Positions 37,224 through 46,408 are shown, counted from the first letter of the stretch. The stretch is DNA of 64,000 nt from Bacillus rubiinfantis (GCA_000752035.1 CCFE01000025.1:119348-183347), one strand, 5' to 3'. The notes: generated by a model from the letters alone, not told the origin. Numbers and translations are program-made.

Positions 37224-38150
37224 TTAATATTTGTTTAACTCCTGTATCGGAGCTTGGATAATAACTGGCTTCATTTTAGGATTCAACCATTTTAATATCT
37301 TGACAACATTCGTTCGAGATGTTCCCGTACATCCCAATGTATAACCGCTGCTAATATGGAAGAAAATTGCACTTCCTTTATATGGAACGCGCTTGGTGTT
37401 GTAGTTGATTACAAATCCGTAGGTGTAAGCTGAAATGTTCATATTTTCAGCACTATTCCAATTGCCTTTTGTTTTCTTTTTGGATTGCCAAGTGTTATAA
37501 AGTGGAGATTTAGGGTCATCTACCCATACATCATCACTTGTGATTTTACGATAAGGCATTTTTGTTCCCGGATTTCCATAACGGCCAAAAGCAGTTTCTA
37601 TTGAATATTTGCCAATTGGCGACCTCTTCCCGCCTTCACGCATCGCTGCAGCAGTAGCAAAGCCATATTTTCCAATATATCCTTTTGTGGTTATAACGGG
37701 AACCCATTGCCCTTTCGAATTCTTTTCGAACGTTCGAATATCAGCAGAGCTAGTATTGTAGCCATTAGTAGTGACAAGAATTAATTGCTTATTGCTGCCA
37801 ACTGTTTGTAAACTTGAAGCAAGATTTTTGCTTGACTTAGATGTTGCTGGTTTCTTTGTCGTCAGATACTTATTGGAAACCCAGCCATTTTTATTATTGA
37901 CCTTTACTTTATCCCAACCGCTTTTTGTTTGTGTTACTGTGACCGCTGTATTTTTCTTTACAGTAGCAAGGATTTTGGACTTTGTAGTAGGTAATTGTCT
38001 GACGTTTAGCGCTGTCGCCGTCACATACTTTGTTTTTCCTGCTGCTTGAACCTGCAACTCCGATAGACTTGTAAATCCTGTCATAATTAATAAAGTGACT
38101 AAAAAATAAGTAATAAATCGTTTCATGTCTTGCGGTAATCTTTCAATCAA
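37224..38150 (-). CDS. Secreted L,D-transpeptidase-like protein with SH3 domain
   Basis: 308 residues. A signal peptide ends near residue 37 (VQAAG). An SH3_3 domain (about 40-97: ALNVRQLPTTKS, GWVSNKYL) binds the wall. The C-terminal YkuD domain has the active-site pattern FFHISSGYTLGCTGTS with the catalytic Cys in the last block. The TTG start is supported by AAAGGTGAT just upstream; an ATG at 38126 lacks a site. It forms or remodels peptidoglycan cross-links outside the membrane. It is monocistronic. Confidence 0.85.
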   Translation of the reverse strand: MIERLPQDMKRFITYFLVTLLIMTGFTSLSELQVQAAGKTKYVTATALNVRQLPTTKSKILATVKKNTAVTVTQTKSGWDKVKVNNKNGWVSNKYLTTKKPATSKSSKNLASSLQTVGSNKQLILVTTNGYNTSSADIRTFEKNSKGQWVPVITTKGYIGKYGFATAAAMREGGKRSPIGKYSIETAFGRYGNPGTKMPYRKITSDDVWVDDPKSPLYNTWQSKKKTKGNWNSAENMNISAYTYGFVINYNTKRVPYKGSAIFFHISSGYTLGCTGTSRTNVVKILKWLNPKMKPVIIQAPIQELNKY

Positions 38151-38436
38151 GAAACATCACCTTTGCTCCTTCCTGCTCATTCAATATTAAAAAAGTATTA
38201 TATCAATACTATACTATCAGACTTTAAATTTATAATTATAGGAATTAATTTTGTACAAATTGTTAAAATTCACTCCCGTTTTCTCTCCTATTCATCAAGA
38301 AAATCAAGGGTTGTAATTATATTTTCAATTTTTTGTGTTATTATTATATTAGTCTAATATCCGGGTTGTAAGTCCTTTCAAATACCCGTGATATGTTAAA
38401 TTCCACCAATAAGACTCCCAAGAAGGGGGCTATAAT

Positions 38437-39450
38437 ATGAATTATTCCATATTTTTTTACAACCTCATTCTGATTATTTTCTACTCTATTAATTTATCTG
38501 GATATTTGAATCTCTATCTAAGAAAAAAGAATCCGGCTTTCATATGGGTTGCTGTGATGTTTGGCTTATATATTATTGATGTTATGTTTATTTTTATGAC
38601 CGAATACTACCACGAGCTTGGTGAGTATTACACCTCCAATTTGTATTTTGAATCTACTCCTAAGGTTATTGTTACCATGCTGATTATTTTCTCTTACCGT
38701 CAAATTGCCCATTATTCCTTGCAAATAAATCTATCAAAAATAGAATACAGTTTGTGGGCGAGTGTTTTTCTGGTAAATATGTTTATTTTCAACATTGGCT
38801 TTCAACAGAACAGTATGATGTGGACTTATAGTGTGCTCCAGGAGTTATTACTATTCTTTACAATCTTGTTTAGCATTTTAAGGTTTCCAAATAGACATTT
38901 ACCAACAATCGAGCAAATTCGGGTTAGAAGAATACTGTATGTTACACTCATTCTCTTACTGGTTGGACTTGTAGAGCATATCATTATTCTATCCAACGGC
39001 TACCCGGTTCTAAAATTATTTCCTAACTATATGCAACGGCGGACAATGATTGAAGTCCTTTCAATATGGGTTGTCGGAGTTGGAATTTACTATTTAATTA
39101 AATTATTTCCTGTTGTTGGATCAATGGAAAAAGACGAAGAGGCACTTTCTCTCTATATCAAAGAGAAGCAAGAAAAATTTGAAAAGAGCTTACACCAAAG
39201 AGTCTTGCTATTTGGAGAAAAATACTGCTTAACAAATCGGGAAATTGAGATATTGGAATTATTGGCAAAGCATTATACAAATCAGCAAATCAGTGAACAC
39301 TTATATATCTCCCTTGGAACCGTTAAGGTACATGTACATAGTATCTTTCAGAAAACTGGAATTACAAGTAGAGATCAAGTGGAAGTTCATTTGCAGGCTT
39401 TGGAGTCGACAAAGCCAATTTACGATGTATCAAGTCAGATAAAATCGTAA
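38437..39450 (+). CDS. Membrane-bound LuxR-type transcriptional regulator
   Basis: 337 residues. About seven hydrophobic helices span residues 5-230, then a charged linker, then a LuxR/GerE helix-turn-helix at about 265-325 (CLTNREIEILELLAKHYTNQ, ISEHLYISLGTVKVHVHSI). A GGGGG site precedes the ATG. The combination suggests a one-component membrane sensor that acts on DNA while anchored. It converges on the YtcJ-type amidohydrolase, with a shared terminator. The signal is unknown. Confidence 0.85.
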   Translation: MNYSIFFYNLILIIFYSINLSGYLNLYLRKKNPAFIWVAVMFGLYIIDVMFIFMTEYYHELGEYYTSNLYFESTPKVIVTMLIIFSYRQIAHYSLQINLSKIEYSLWASVFLVNMFIFNIGFQQNSMMWTYSVLQELLLFFTILFSILRFPNRHLPTIEQIRVRRILYVTLILLLVGLVEHIIILSNGYPVLKLFPNYMQRRTMIEVLSIWVVGVGIYYLIKLFPVVGSMEKDEEALSLYIKEKQEKFEKSLHQRVLLFGEKYCLTNREIEILELLAKHYTNQQISEHLYISLGTVKVHVHSIFQKTGITSRDQVEVHLQALESTKPIYDVSSQIKS

Positions 39451-39524
39451 GGACAGAACACAAGCCTCAAGATCTTTGAGATGGGTTAGAATGGGTAAGT
39501 ACTGTTGTTCGCTAATATATAAAA

Positions 39525-39575
39525 AGAACCAGTCATCAGTGGTGTTAGGCAGACACCTTTGATGGCTGATTCTTT
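39525..39575. terminator. Shared terminator between convergent genes
   Basis: AGAACCAGTCATCA pairs with TGATGGCTGATTCT with two imperfect pairs, with T or A runs on both sides. It lies between the LuxR-type gene and the amidohydrolase. A lone GTTCGCTAATA unit (39507-39517), as in the arrays at 5.5 and 9.4 kb, lies just before it. Confidence 0.7.
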
Positions 39576-39579
39576 ATAA

Positions 39580-41217
39580 TTACACGCCAGCAGTAACAGG
39601 GTTTCTACTAGAAAGGGCTTGATAAACAATTCGGCCATTCGTCATCGTCAATTCAACCTTCGTTTCCAGTAACTCCTTTGGTTCCTTTTCTAAGATATTT
39701 CTATCTAGTACAATAATATCAGCTAATTTCCCTACCTCGAGAGTCCCAAGCTCAGTCTCACGCTTGGCAGCACGAGCAGACCCGTATGTGTGGGCAATCA
39801 GTGCTTCCTCCATCGTGATTTTTTGATGTGGCTGCCATCCTCCTTCAGGCTTCCCTTCGAGATTTTCTCGTGTAACAGCATAATAAAGTGTCCTGAGGGC
39901 ATTGGCCTCAACTACTGGTGAGTCTGTCCCAAAAGCAACTGTAACACCAGAATCTAGCATATCACGGAAAGCCCACATTAGCTTGGCACGTTCCAAGCCA
40001 AGGTCATTTTCAATTCCAGCCGGATCAATCAGTGTATGGGCAGGCTGCACGGAAGCGACTACATTTAGATCGTGCAGCCTCTTAATATCTACTTCTTGAA
40101 TGTTTTCCAGATGTTCCAGAGTATGTTGAATATGTGGCTTTTTCCCGTATTTTTGCTCCGCCTTTTCAAATATATCCAAGGCACAATGGATTGCTCCGTC
40201 ACCAATTGTATGAATTCTTACCCCCATGTCATTTTCAACTGCGGACATAACTAGCTTTTCCATTTCTTCAGATTGAATTGTTAATCTACCAACATCTCCG
40301 TCATAATAGGCATTGGCGTAAGGCTCTGAAAGATAGGCTGTGTGAGTACCGGAAACACCGTCAAAGAACTGCTTTAAGCCGCCAAACTTTAGCATATCAC
40401 CATGATATTTTTCTCTTAATACCTTTACATGGGTCAAATCTTCTCTAAGCTCTGGATACATGTTAATACGTACGCTCAGTTCTCCATTATCAAAAAGTCT
40501 GGCAAATAACTCGTCATTCATATCCGGTGGAGCGACATCACATACGGTTGTAACACCATTTTCTACCAGATAGTCAAGAAAATCTTTATAAGCATTCAGC
40601 AATATTTCATCATTAAATTGAAAGATCTTAGAAACTGCCTGTAGACCTGCCGTTTCAAATAAAATACCTGTCAGATTGCCGTTTTTGTCTTTTCCATATT
40701 TTCCCCCTTTAGGAGGGACAGAGTCTTTAGTAATTCCAAGCTTCTCAAGTCCACGAGTGTTGAGCCATACCGTATGTAAGTCGCCTGATAACATAGCGAC
40801 TGGACGGTCTGGAAAAACAGCATCAAGTGAAGCCTTTGTCGGGAGAACTTGCTTTTCCCACAATGGAAGATACCAGCCGCAGGTTGCCACCCACTCATCA
40901 TGCCCCCATTTATCAGCAAAGTCTCCAATAGCATCGACACACTCCTGTTCAGAAGTACCTTCGATTACTTTCACAGTCCCATTATGGAAGAGAGCAGACA
41001 TTAGGAAATGAACATGGGCATCAATGAAACCTGGCAACACAACTTTATCCGTACAATCAATTATCTGAGTGTGACTATCTGTAAATTCATTCAATGCCGT
41101 GCTATTGCCTACGTATATGACTTTGTTACCCTTCACAGCTACGATTCCGTCCATTGCTTCTTTATTAACAGCGGTAAAGATATGATTACTTTTTAGGATG
41201 GTATCTGCTTTAACCAT
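39580..41217 (-). CDS. YtcJ-type amidohydrolase
   Basis: A 545-residue amidohydrolase of the YtcJ/NfdA branch. It has the metal motifs DAHVHF and IHTIGDGA plus the late Asp in FGTDSPV, and the C-terminal GKLADIIVLD strand. These enzymes hydrolyse N-acyl or N-formyl bonds; the substrate is unknown. It lies 58 bp downstream of a MATE exporter on the same strand, probably as one operon. Confidence 0.88.
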   Translation of the reverse strand: MVKADTILKSNHIFTAVNKEAMDGIVAVKGNKVIYVGNSTALNEFTDSHTQIIDCTDKVVLPGFIDAHVHFLMSALFHNGTVKVIEGTSEQECVDAIGDFADKWGHDEWVATCGWYLPLWEKQVLPTKASLDAVFPDRPVAMLSGDLHTVWLNTRGLEKLGITKDSVPPKGGKYGKDKNGNLTGILFETAGLQAVSKIFQFNDEILLNAYKDFLDYLVENGVTTVCDVAPPDMNDELFARLFDNGELSVRINMYPELREDLTHVKVLREKYHGDMLKFGGLKQFFDGVSGTHTAYLSEPYANAYYDGDVGRLTIQSEEMEKLVMSAVENDMGVRIHTIGDGAIHCALDIFEKAEQKYGKKPHIQHTLEHLENIQEVDIKRLHDLNVVASVQPAHTLIDPAGIENDLGLERAKLMWAFRDMLDSGVTVAFGTDSPVVEANALRTLYYAVTRENLEGKPEGGWQPHQKITMEEALIAHTYGSARAAKRETELGTLEVGKLADIIVLDRNILEKEPKELLETKVELTMTNGRIVYQALSSRNPVTAGV

Positions 41218-41275
41218 TTTTAATCCTCCTCATAATCTACAATAAAAATTTTCCGATAAATCTTAGTAAACATAT

Positions 41276-42697
41276 TTAAAGTGCTTTCTTTAGATTTTTT
41301 ACTTCCCGGAACACATAGTACATAGCGAAGGCACAAGCTAAAAAGTCAGCGATTGGTTGACTGTACCAGACTCCCATGATTCCTAATGGCTTGGCCATTA
41401 TAAACATCAGTGGAATGGCGAAGATTACGTAACGGCTGACACCGATAACCGTTGAAATATTAACCTTATCAATAGCTTGGAAAAAGCCCGATACAAGGAC
41501 AGATGTTAAGCCAAAGGCGGATAAAGATATTACGATAATCGTATACTTACTTGTTATATCAATAAATGAAGCATCTCCTGCTGCAAATATACTAGTAATC
41601 GGCTTTGCAAAGACAACTGAAATTACGGTTAACACAGCAATAAAGACAAAGTTGCTAATAATACTGACTCTGACAAGCTCTTTAACCCGTTCCATCTTCA
41701 AGGCACCATAATTATAGCTGGCAAGCGGCTGCATACCCTGCATCATTGCTGTACAGATCATCATGAAAATATAGATAATATAAGCATTAATAACAGCGAA
41801 AGCAGCGATATCCACTGAACTTCCAAGCTTACCCAAGAGATTATTAATAACAATTGTATAGATGAAACTGGCAATTTGAACAATGAAATAAGGAGTTCCG
41901 GTTTTTAATGCAGCTCCAATGACGGAAAACTGAATTTTTGTTGGTTTAATTTTAAAAATTGTATTTTTACTAAACAGGAAGTAAAAAATACTCAAGAACC
42001 ATAGACCAATAGATAGGACATAGTAAACGGCAGCACCTTTAATTCCTACATCAAATACGATTACACTTAGGTATAATTCCACAAGGGCAAGGGCCGCTGA
42101 ACCCGTCATAAAGAAGGAAGCTAAGCCAGGTTTCTCATCTGCTCTTAGTACGAATACAAGCAACTGGCCGGTAACTAAAAACGGATAACCGCAAATGAAT
42201 ATTTTAATAAAAGTAACGACACTAGAATGGATATCCGGAGTGGCACCTAACAAGGATGCAACTCCTTCTGCGCTGAAAAAGACTAAAGCAGACAGAGCCG
42301 TTACAAAAATGACACAGAACCAGAAGCATTGGGCAAAGACGGCCTTTGCTCCCTCAGAATCATTTTTTCCAAGTTTAATAGCAGCAACACTAGCCACCCC
42401 AATACCAAAAAATCCTCCTAACGCCAGGTTTAACATTTCCAAAGGCATGATGACACTGATTGTCGCAAGTCCAAGAGTTCCTAACCCATTTCCAATAATT
42501 ACTCCTTCAAAAATTACCATTACGGCCTGTGCCAACATCCCTATTAATGTAGCAATACTATACTTTGCATATAAGCTTTTAATCGGTTTGGTTCCTAATT
42601 CCCGATCTTGTGTTTCCATACTATTTAGAGAATTTTCATCGCCATTACTATTCTTACTATGAGTCTGGTTGTCATGAATTTGAAAGGCTTCACTCAT
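41276..42697 (-). CDS. MATE-family efflux transporter
   Basis: 473 residues from the ATG at 42697, behind GAGGTGATTAAG. It has twelve membrane helices in two related halves (KYSIATLIGMLAQAVMVIFEG and MMQGMQPLASYNYGALKMERV are typical of MATE). It is preceded by a cytoplasmic tail of about 45 residues. It probably extrudes cationic compounds in exchange for sodium or protons. It is first in an operon with the amidohydrolase. Its leader contains a short peptide ORF with a strong binding site and a hairpin, see 42757-42798. Confidence 0.9.
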   Translation of the reverse strand: MSEAFQIHDNQTHSKNSNGDENSLNSMETQDRELGTKPIKSLYAKYSIATLIGMLAQAVMVIFEGVIIGNGLGTLGLATISVIMPLEMLNLALGGFFGIGVASVAAIKLGKNDSEGAKAVFAQCFWFCVIFVTALSALVFFSAEGVASLLGATPDIHSSVVTFIKIFICGYPFLVTGQLLVFVLRADEKPGLASFFMTGSAALALVELYLSVIVFDVGIKGAAVYYVLSIGLWFLSIFYFLFSKNTIFKIKPTKIQFSVIGAALKTGTPYFIVQIASFIYTIVINNLLGKLGSSVDIAAFAVINAYIIYIFMMICTAMMQGMQPLASYNYGALKMERVKELVRVSIISNFVFIAVLTVISVVFAKPITSIFAAGDASFIDITSKYTIIVISLSAFGLTSVLVSGFFQAIDKVNISTVIGVSRYVIFAIPLMFIMAKPLGIMGVWYSQPIADFLACAFAMYYVFREVKNLKKAL

Positions 42698-42756
42698 CTT
42701 AATCACCTCATTTAGATGTGGTAAGTCAGGTTTACGATTATTGCACATTCGCTAGA

Positions 42757-42798
42757 TTAAGAAGAGTTAAAAGAAACATTCTTTTGCATACAGTACAT
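42757..42798 (-). CDS. Possible 13-residue leader peptide before the MATE gene
   Basis: ATG at 42798 behind AAAGGAGG, reading 13 residues (MYCMQKNVSFNSS) to TAA at 42757, 59 bp before the MATE start. The sequence around the start can form a hairpin (GCATAC with GTATGC, 42786-42808) that would touch its own binding site. Leader peptides with hairpins often control drug-efflux genes. This is suggestive only. Confidence 0.4.
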   Translation of the reverse strand: MYCMQKNVSFNSS

Positions 42799-42983
42799 AC
42801 TGGTATGCCTCCTTTCTTAGCAGCGACCAACAGCTTTTTCAAAAATAAAAAGGAATATAATTGGCCTTACCTAGAAGGTATCAGCAATTTTCCAAAATCG
42901 ACACTAACCATTGGGTATATTTGAATATATCTGCAAGATATATTTCGTCTATATCCACGTATAACTCTAACAAGAACCCAAGA

Positions 42984-43017
42984 AAAATGCCGATTTCTAT
43001 ACTGAAATCGGCATTTT
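42984..43017. terminator. Orphan hairpin between divergent genes
   Basis: A perfect 14-bp stem (AAAATGCCGATTTC and its partner, 6-nt loop) with a T-run on the minus strand. The genes on both sides start rather than end nearby (42697 leftward, 43169 rightward). It could be an attenuator in the MATE leader or mark a lost gene. The rest of the 471-bp gap holds the leader peptide and no clear gene. Confidence 0.7.
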
Positions 43018-43168
43018 AGCAGGAGTGACAGTTATTCATAATAGAATCCTTTACTACACTTGTTAATTCTGTTTGAAGATGAAATTTGTCGATTACCGCC
43101 AAAGACTTTCTGAAGAATAGAATATCTTCCCCTGATGTGAGAAATATAATCATATGGAGGGATGCATA

Positions 43169-44155
43169 ATGAATAAGGAAGAAGAGATTGTAAAATTAAC
43201 AAGTGCTGAAATATCTGCATTATGGACTACCTATATGAATGTTAGTGTGGTATTTTGTTTAATAACCCATTTTTCGGAGACATGTTCTGACCCTGAAATT
43301 CTTACTATACTTGATGAAACAAAACACTTTGCTCAAAAACACATGAATGAAATTGAACAGCTGTTATTAAAGGAGAAAATCGTAATACCAGCAGCTTTTA
43401 ATGATGTAAAACATGTTGTACCCAATGCTCCAAAACTTTTTTCCGATATATTTTACATACAATCCGTGCTCTGTATGTGTAAGTTTGGAATTGCTTCACA
43501 TACAGCGAGTTTCACCCTCTCCGCTAGAAAAGATTTACGAAAACTATTTAAAGAATTCATCGATGATGTATCTCATTTAAATAATCATGTTGTTGACTGT
43601 ATGCAAGAAAAAGGAATTTTTGTACGGATGCCTTTTATGAATTACCCATCTAAGGTTGATTTTATAAAAAAGGAAAATTTCCTTACTGGATGGTTTAGCA
43701 GAAGACGTTCATTGCTAGGTATTGAAGTAACCCATTTAATGCTCAATTCAATGCAAAATGAAATGGGAAAAGCAATTTGTACTGGCTTTTCTCAGGTAAC
43801 ACAGGATCAGGAAATTCGTGATTACTTCCTTCGAGGAAAGCATTTATGTAAGCACATCACAAGCTCCATTCATGATGTTTTGGAAGAAAGTGATATACCA
43901 GTAAACTCCATGTCATGGGATAAAAGTGTCACAAATTCGACTGTTGCTCCATTTTCCGATCAATTAATGCTTTTCATTATAGGGATTCTTTCTAATCTTG
44001 GTATTTCAGCTTATGGTGCTGGATTATCAACGACAATGCGCAGAGATATTAGTGCAATGTATGCCAATTTTTTAACCAAAACAGGCACCTATGGCGAAGA
44101 TGGGGTTAATTTAATGATTAAAAGAAATTGGATGGAGCAGCCACCCCAGTTCTAG
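43169..44155 (+). CDS. DUF3231 family protein (two domains)
   Basis: 328 residues from the ATG at 43169, behind GGAGGGATG. Two DUF3231 ferritin-like bundles are present (about 5-165 and 170-325). The second ends like the single-domain paralogue at 36509 (FLTKTGTYGEDGVNLMIKRN, then WMEQPPQF). The function is unknown; such proteins are widespread in spore-formers. A terminator follows at 44197-44228. Confidence 0.88.
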   Translation: MNKEEEIVKLTSAEISALWTTYMNVSVVFCLITHFSETCSDPEILTILDETKHFAQKHMNEIEQLLLKEKIVIPAAFNDVKHVVPNAPKLFSDIFYIQSVLCMCKFGIASHTASFTLSARKDLRKLFKEFIDDVSHLNNHVVDCMQEKGIFVRMPFMNYPSKVDFIKKENFLTGWFSRRRSLLGIEVTHLMLNSMQNEMGKAICTGFSQVTQDQEIRDYFLRGKHLCKHITSSIHDVLEESDIPVNSMSWDKSVTNSTVAPFSDQLMLFIIGILSNLGISAYGAGLSTTMRRDISAMYANFLTKTGTYGEDGVNLMIKRNWMEQPPQF

Positions 44156-44196
44156 GAAAGTAACTAGGTGTGATCTTTAACTAAACAATTGCAAAG

Positions 44197-44228
44197 AGGC
44201 AACTCCCTCGGGTAGTTGCCTTCTTTTA
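44197..44228 (+). terminator. Terminator of the second DUF3231 gene
   Basis: AGGCAACT pairs with AGTTGCCT, followed by TCTTTTATT, 42 bp past the stop. Confidence 0.8.
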
Positions 44229-44331
44229 TTTGCCCTCTACATTTAAAACCGGGAAATATAGCCCGGCCTTTTTATTTATTAATGAATTGAACTCCTTACC
44301 CTCTAGGGTATTGAAAATTTAATTCCCAATC

Positions 44332-44643
44332 TTAAGGATGATAAACCTGTTGTAAAAACAACGAATATTTAATGGTTGCATCGGTCCTTTTATCAAATTC
44401 CCTTGAGCGAAAACCAAAAGTAATGTTTACCCTTACTTCATATGGTGAGATAATTTGGCAACTTGTATCAATAGTGGTTCTGAAAAACATCCCTTCCTGA
44501 TCAGAAAATCCATAATCAATTCCTCTTAGAGCACAACTTACTTGATACACTCTGTACGGATATGTCCGATAAGAACGGGAAATCGTCCTTCCCTTTTCTA
44601 ACGCTTCAGGAAAGCGAACCTCATCATCAATAATATTAAGCAT
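44332..44643 (-). CDS. Hypothetical protein
   Basis: 103 residues from the ATG at 44643, behind GAGGTGATATAT. It is soluble and rich in beta-strand-like alternation, with many Arg and Tyr residues (GRTISRSYRTYPYRVYQVS). I do not recognise the family. It is 65 bp downstream of the small membrane protein of the anti-sigma pair, on the same strand, and may be co-transcribed. Confidence 0.6.
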   Translation of the reverse strand: MLNIIDDEVRFPEALEKGRTISRSYRTYPYRVYQVSCALRGIDYGFSDQEGMFFRTTIDTSCQIISPYEVRVNITFGFRSREFDKRTDATIKYSLFLQQVYHP

Positions 44644-44708
44644 ATATATCACCTCATCGATATATATGCTAACAGTGAAGAAGTAAATCAACTTTAACAA
44701 TAATTATA

Positions 44709-45014
44709 TTATGGCTTCGGATTAATCCCCACCCAGGATATTCCAATCATTAAAAAGGTAAAAACTAAAATAAATACACTAATTCCAATCCCCCAAAGTG
44801 CATACAATCGCGATCTTTTAGCCGTAAACAAGCCTAGCAGACCTAGGGTAAGGCCAACAATTGGCATGTTAACGAGAACCATTTCTGGAAATTCGTCATT
44901 ATCCACTAATAGCACAATATTGACCCCTGCTAGCGCGATAAGAGAGATTAGAAAAGAGAGGAATCCCGAAACGGTTGGCAGTTTCCTTTGTTTATCTTGA
45001 TTCTTATTATTCAT
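44709..45014 (-). CDS. Small membrane protein, YhdK-like (anti-sigma accessory)
   Basis: 101 residues from the ATG at 45014, which overlaps the stop of the anti-sigma gene as ATGA. It has three hydrophobic segments (about 16-36, 47-65 and 72-95). Size, topology and position match YhdK, which acts with YhdL to hold sigma-M in B. subtilis. Assignment is by context and topology rather than by clear sequence identity. Confidence 0.65.
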   Translation of the reverse strand: MNNKNQDKQRKLPTVSGFLSFLISLIALAGVNIVLLVDNDEFPEMVLVNMPIVGLTLGLLGLFTAKRSRLYALWGIGISVFILVFTFLMIGISWVGINPKP

Positions 45015-46033
45015 TGCCAGTTCCATAGCTTCACTTCACCCACCTTCATAACTCTGATCGAATTATTACCTTTCATTTTTCTTAATTCCGGTGTTGGTCC
45101 AGTGACAACTGCGCCATAGATATTGATTCCATGTTTCTCAATGTACGGGAGCCTTTCTTTCAACCCTAAATACTTTGCCCGCGATATCTTCTCGGCTGTT
45201 TTTTCATCCTTGGCCAGGAATTTTAAAATATCTAAGAATACGGCTTCATTTGACTTGTCCCTGCCATTAAACGGGGACCATGTGGTGCTGTCAACTTGCA
45301 ACGGATAGCCGATTGGTGCAACCGGGAACCCCACATCATCTAAGCTTTTCTCTTCTAGCCCCGTATTAACCGCAACCCATCTTACCTCAACTTTGTCCCC
45401 GAGCTGTTTTTCAAGCTCTTCCGGTTTCATTAAATTCAAAGAAAGATAAATCTCCCCCACTGTTCCATCTGGAAGATGATTGAGAATATTCCAGTCTGAA
45501 TCGGCTGTTGTACCATACGGACCGTCCGGGTGATAAAGCAGATCAGTCTCCATCCCCCCTATAGTTGGAAGCGGCCGGTCAAGTCTCATATTCCTCTTAG
45601 GAAAGTTAGGTTTATCCAAAGCAAAACTAACCGTATAATCCCCCGCTTTATAATCCTCTTTTCCGATTCGTTTGAACACATCAAAATAAAGATTCATCGA
45701 AAAAAATCCAATATCTTCTTCTAACTCCATCTCCTCTAAACTCATGTTCGGTTCGGTTACATATATGGTTTTTGTGGTAATATCAATCAGATGGTTCGCT
45801 TTCCCGCCAATCGCATAATATAAATAACTGCTTAACGTAAACACCGGTACAATCAATAGAATGACCGCCAGACTGATCATAATATTGGTCCTAAGCGCAT
45901 GATTTCGACCCGCTTTTATCAACGGTTTCTGTCTATATCCCGGCATCTTGTAACCCTTTTCATAATCTTGCTCCGATTCACTTAAATAGGATTGATAAAG
46001 TTCCTCATCGTTTTGTTTTTGCTCTTTATCCAT
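45011..46033 (-). CDS. Anti-sigma factor with Sigma_reg_N and Sigma_reg_C domains (YhdL-like)
   Basis: 340 residues. A cytoplasmic N-terminus (1-50) is followed by one membrane helix (about 51-75, MISLAVILLIVPVFTLSSYL). A long extracytoplasmic domain (90-340) follows, ending in the Sigma_reg_C type region (IEKHGINIYGAVVTGPTPEL). YhdL of B. subtilis is of similar size and inhibits the ECF sigma factor SigM. A YhdK-like gene follows with an ATGA overlap. The sigma gene that normally precedes this pair is absent: only 375 bp separate this start from the divergent gene at 46409. Confidence 0.8.
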   Translation of the reverse strand: MDKEQKQNDEELYQSYLSESEQDYEKGYKMPGYRQKPLIKAGRNHALRTNIMISLAVILLIVPVFTLSSYLYYAIGGKANHLIDITTKTIYVTEPNMSLEEMELEEDIGFFSMNLYFDVFKRIGKEDYKAGDYTVSFALDKPNFPKRNMRLDRPLPTIGGMETDLLYHPDGPYGTTADSDWNILNHLPDGTVGEIYLSLNLMKPEELEKQLGDKVEVRWVAVNTGLEEKSLDDVGFPVAPIGYPLQVDSTTWSPFNGRDKSNEAVFLDILKFLAKDEKTAEKISRAKYLGLKERLPYIEKHGINIYGAVVTGPTPELRKMKGNNSIRVMKVGEVKLWNWQ

Positions 46034-46149
46034 CTTGTCTCCTCCTTTCTTTCACCCTTTCGATCACCTTTTTCCTCCCTCGCAATAAATGGCTCTTCAA
46101 CGTATTCAACTGTAATTACATATATTTCAACCACCCCATCTAAATCCAC
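45982..46149 (-). CDS. Possible short ORF overlapping the anti-sigma start
   Basis: 55 codons from a GTG at 46149 behind GAAGGG to a TAA at 45982, overlapping the first 52 bp of the anti-sigma gene. The peptide is acidic then basic (VEIYVITVEYVEEPF, then REEKGDRKGERKEET). It lies directly behind an ECF-type promoter and occupies the position where the sigma gene would be, but it does not resemble a sigma factor. Confidence 0.35.
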   Translation of the reverse strand: MDLDGVVEIYVITVEYVEEPFIAREEKGDRKGERKEETRWIKSKNKTMRNFINPI

Positions 46150-46167
46150 TGTTTTCCCTTCACCCTA

Positions 46168-46196
46168 TCAACGAAATAGACATCTAAAAAGTTGCA
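46168..46196 (-). promoter_or_regulatory. ECF sigma-type promoter of the anti-sigma operon
   Basis: Read on the minus strand, TGCAAC (46191-46196) and CGTTGA (46168-46173) are 17 bp apart, close to the SigM/W/X pattern TGAAAC-N16-CGTC. It would drive the short ORF, the anti-sigma gene and its partner. No other signal is clear in the 375-bp gap. Confidence 0.45.
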
Positions 46197-46408
46197 AATT
46201 TCGTTACATTAATTATAATTTTTTTAAAAAAATTTCCAAAGGCTTTCGCTCACTTAAGTGCAATGCCTAAGCAACAAGGTGTAAATAAGAAAATTTGTAG
46301 ATTAGTAGTATTATTTACCTATTTATTAATAAAATGGTAATTGATACATTTAAATTGTTTAGGCCATGAGATGGGAACATCAGAAGGTTGGGTATGGGGG
46401 GATGCTTT

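Noticed and set aside
43032..43220. 62-codon minus-strand ORF before the orphan hairpin at 42984
   Set aside because: It ends just ahead of the hairpin, which is suggestive, but it overlaps the DUF3231 start antisense and resembles no known protein.
45992..46270. 92-codon plus-strand ORF in the anti-sigma promoter region
   Set aside because: It is antisense to the anti-sigma start, with hydrophobic/Ser-Thr composition typical of chance frames.
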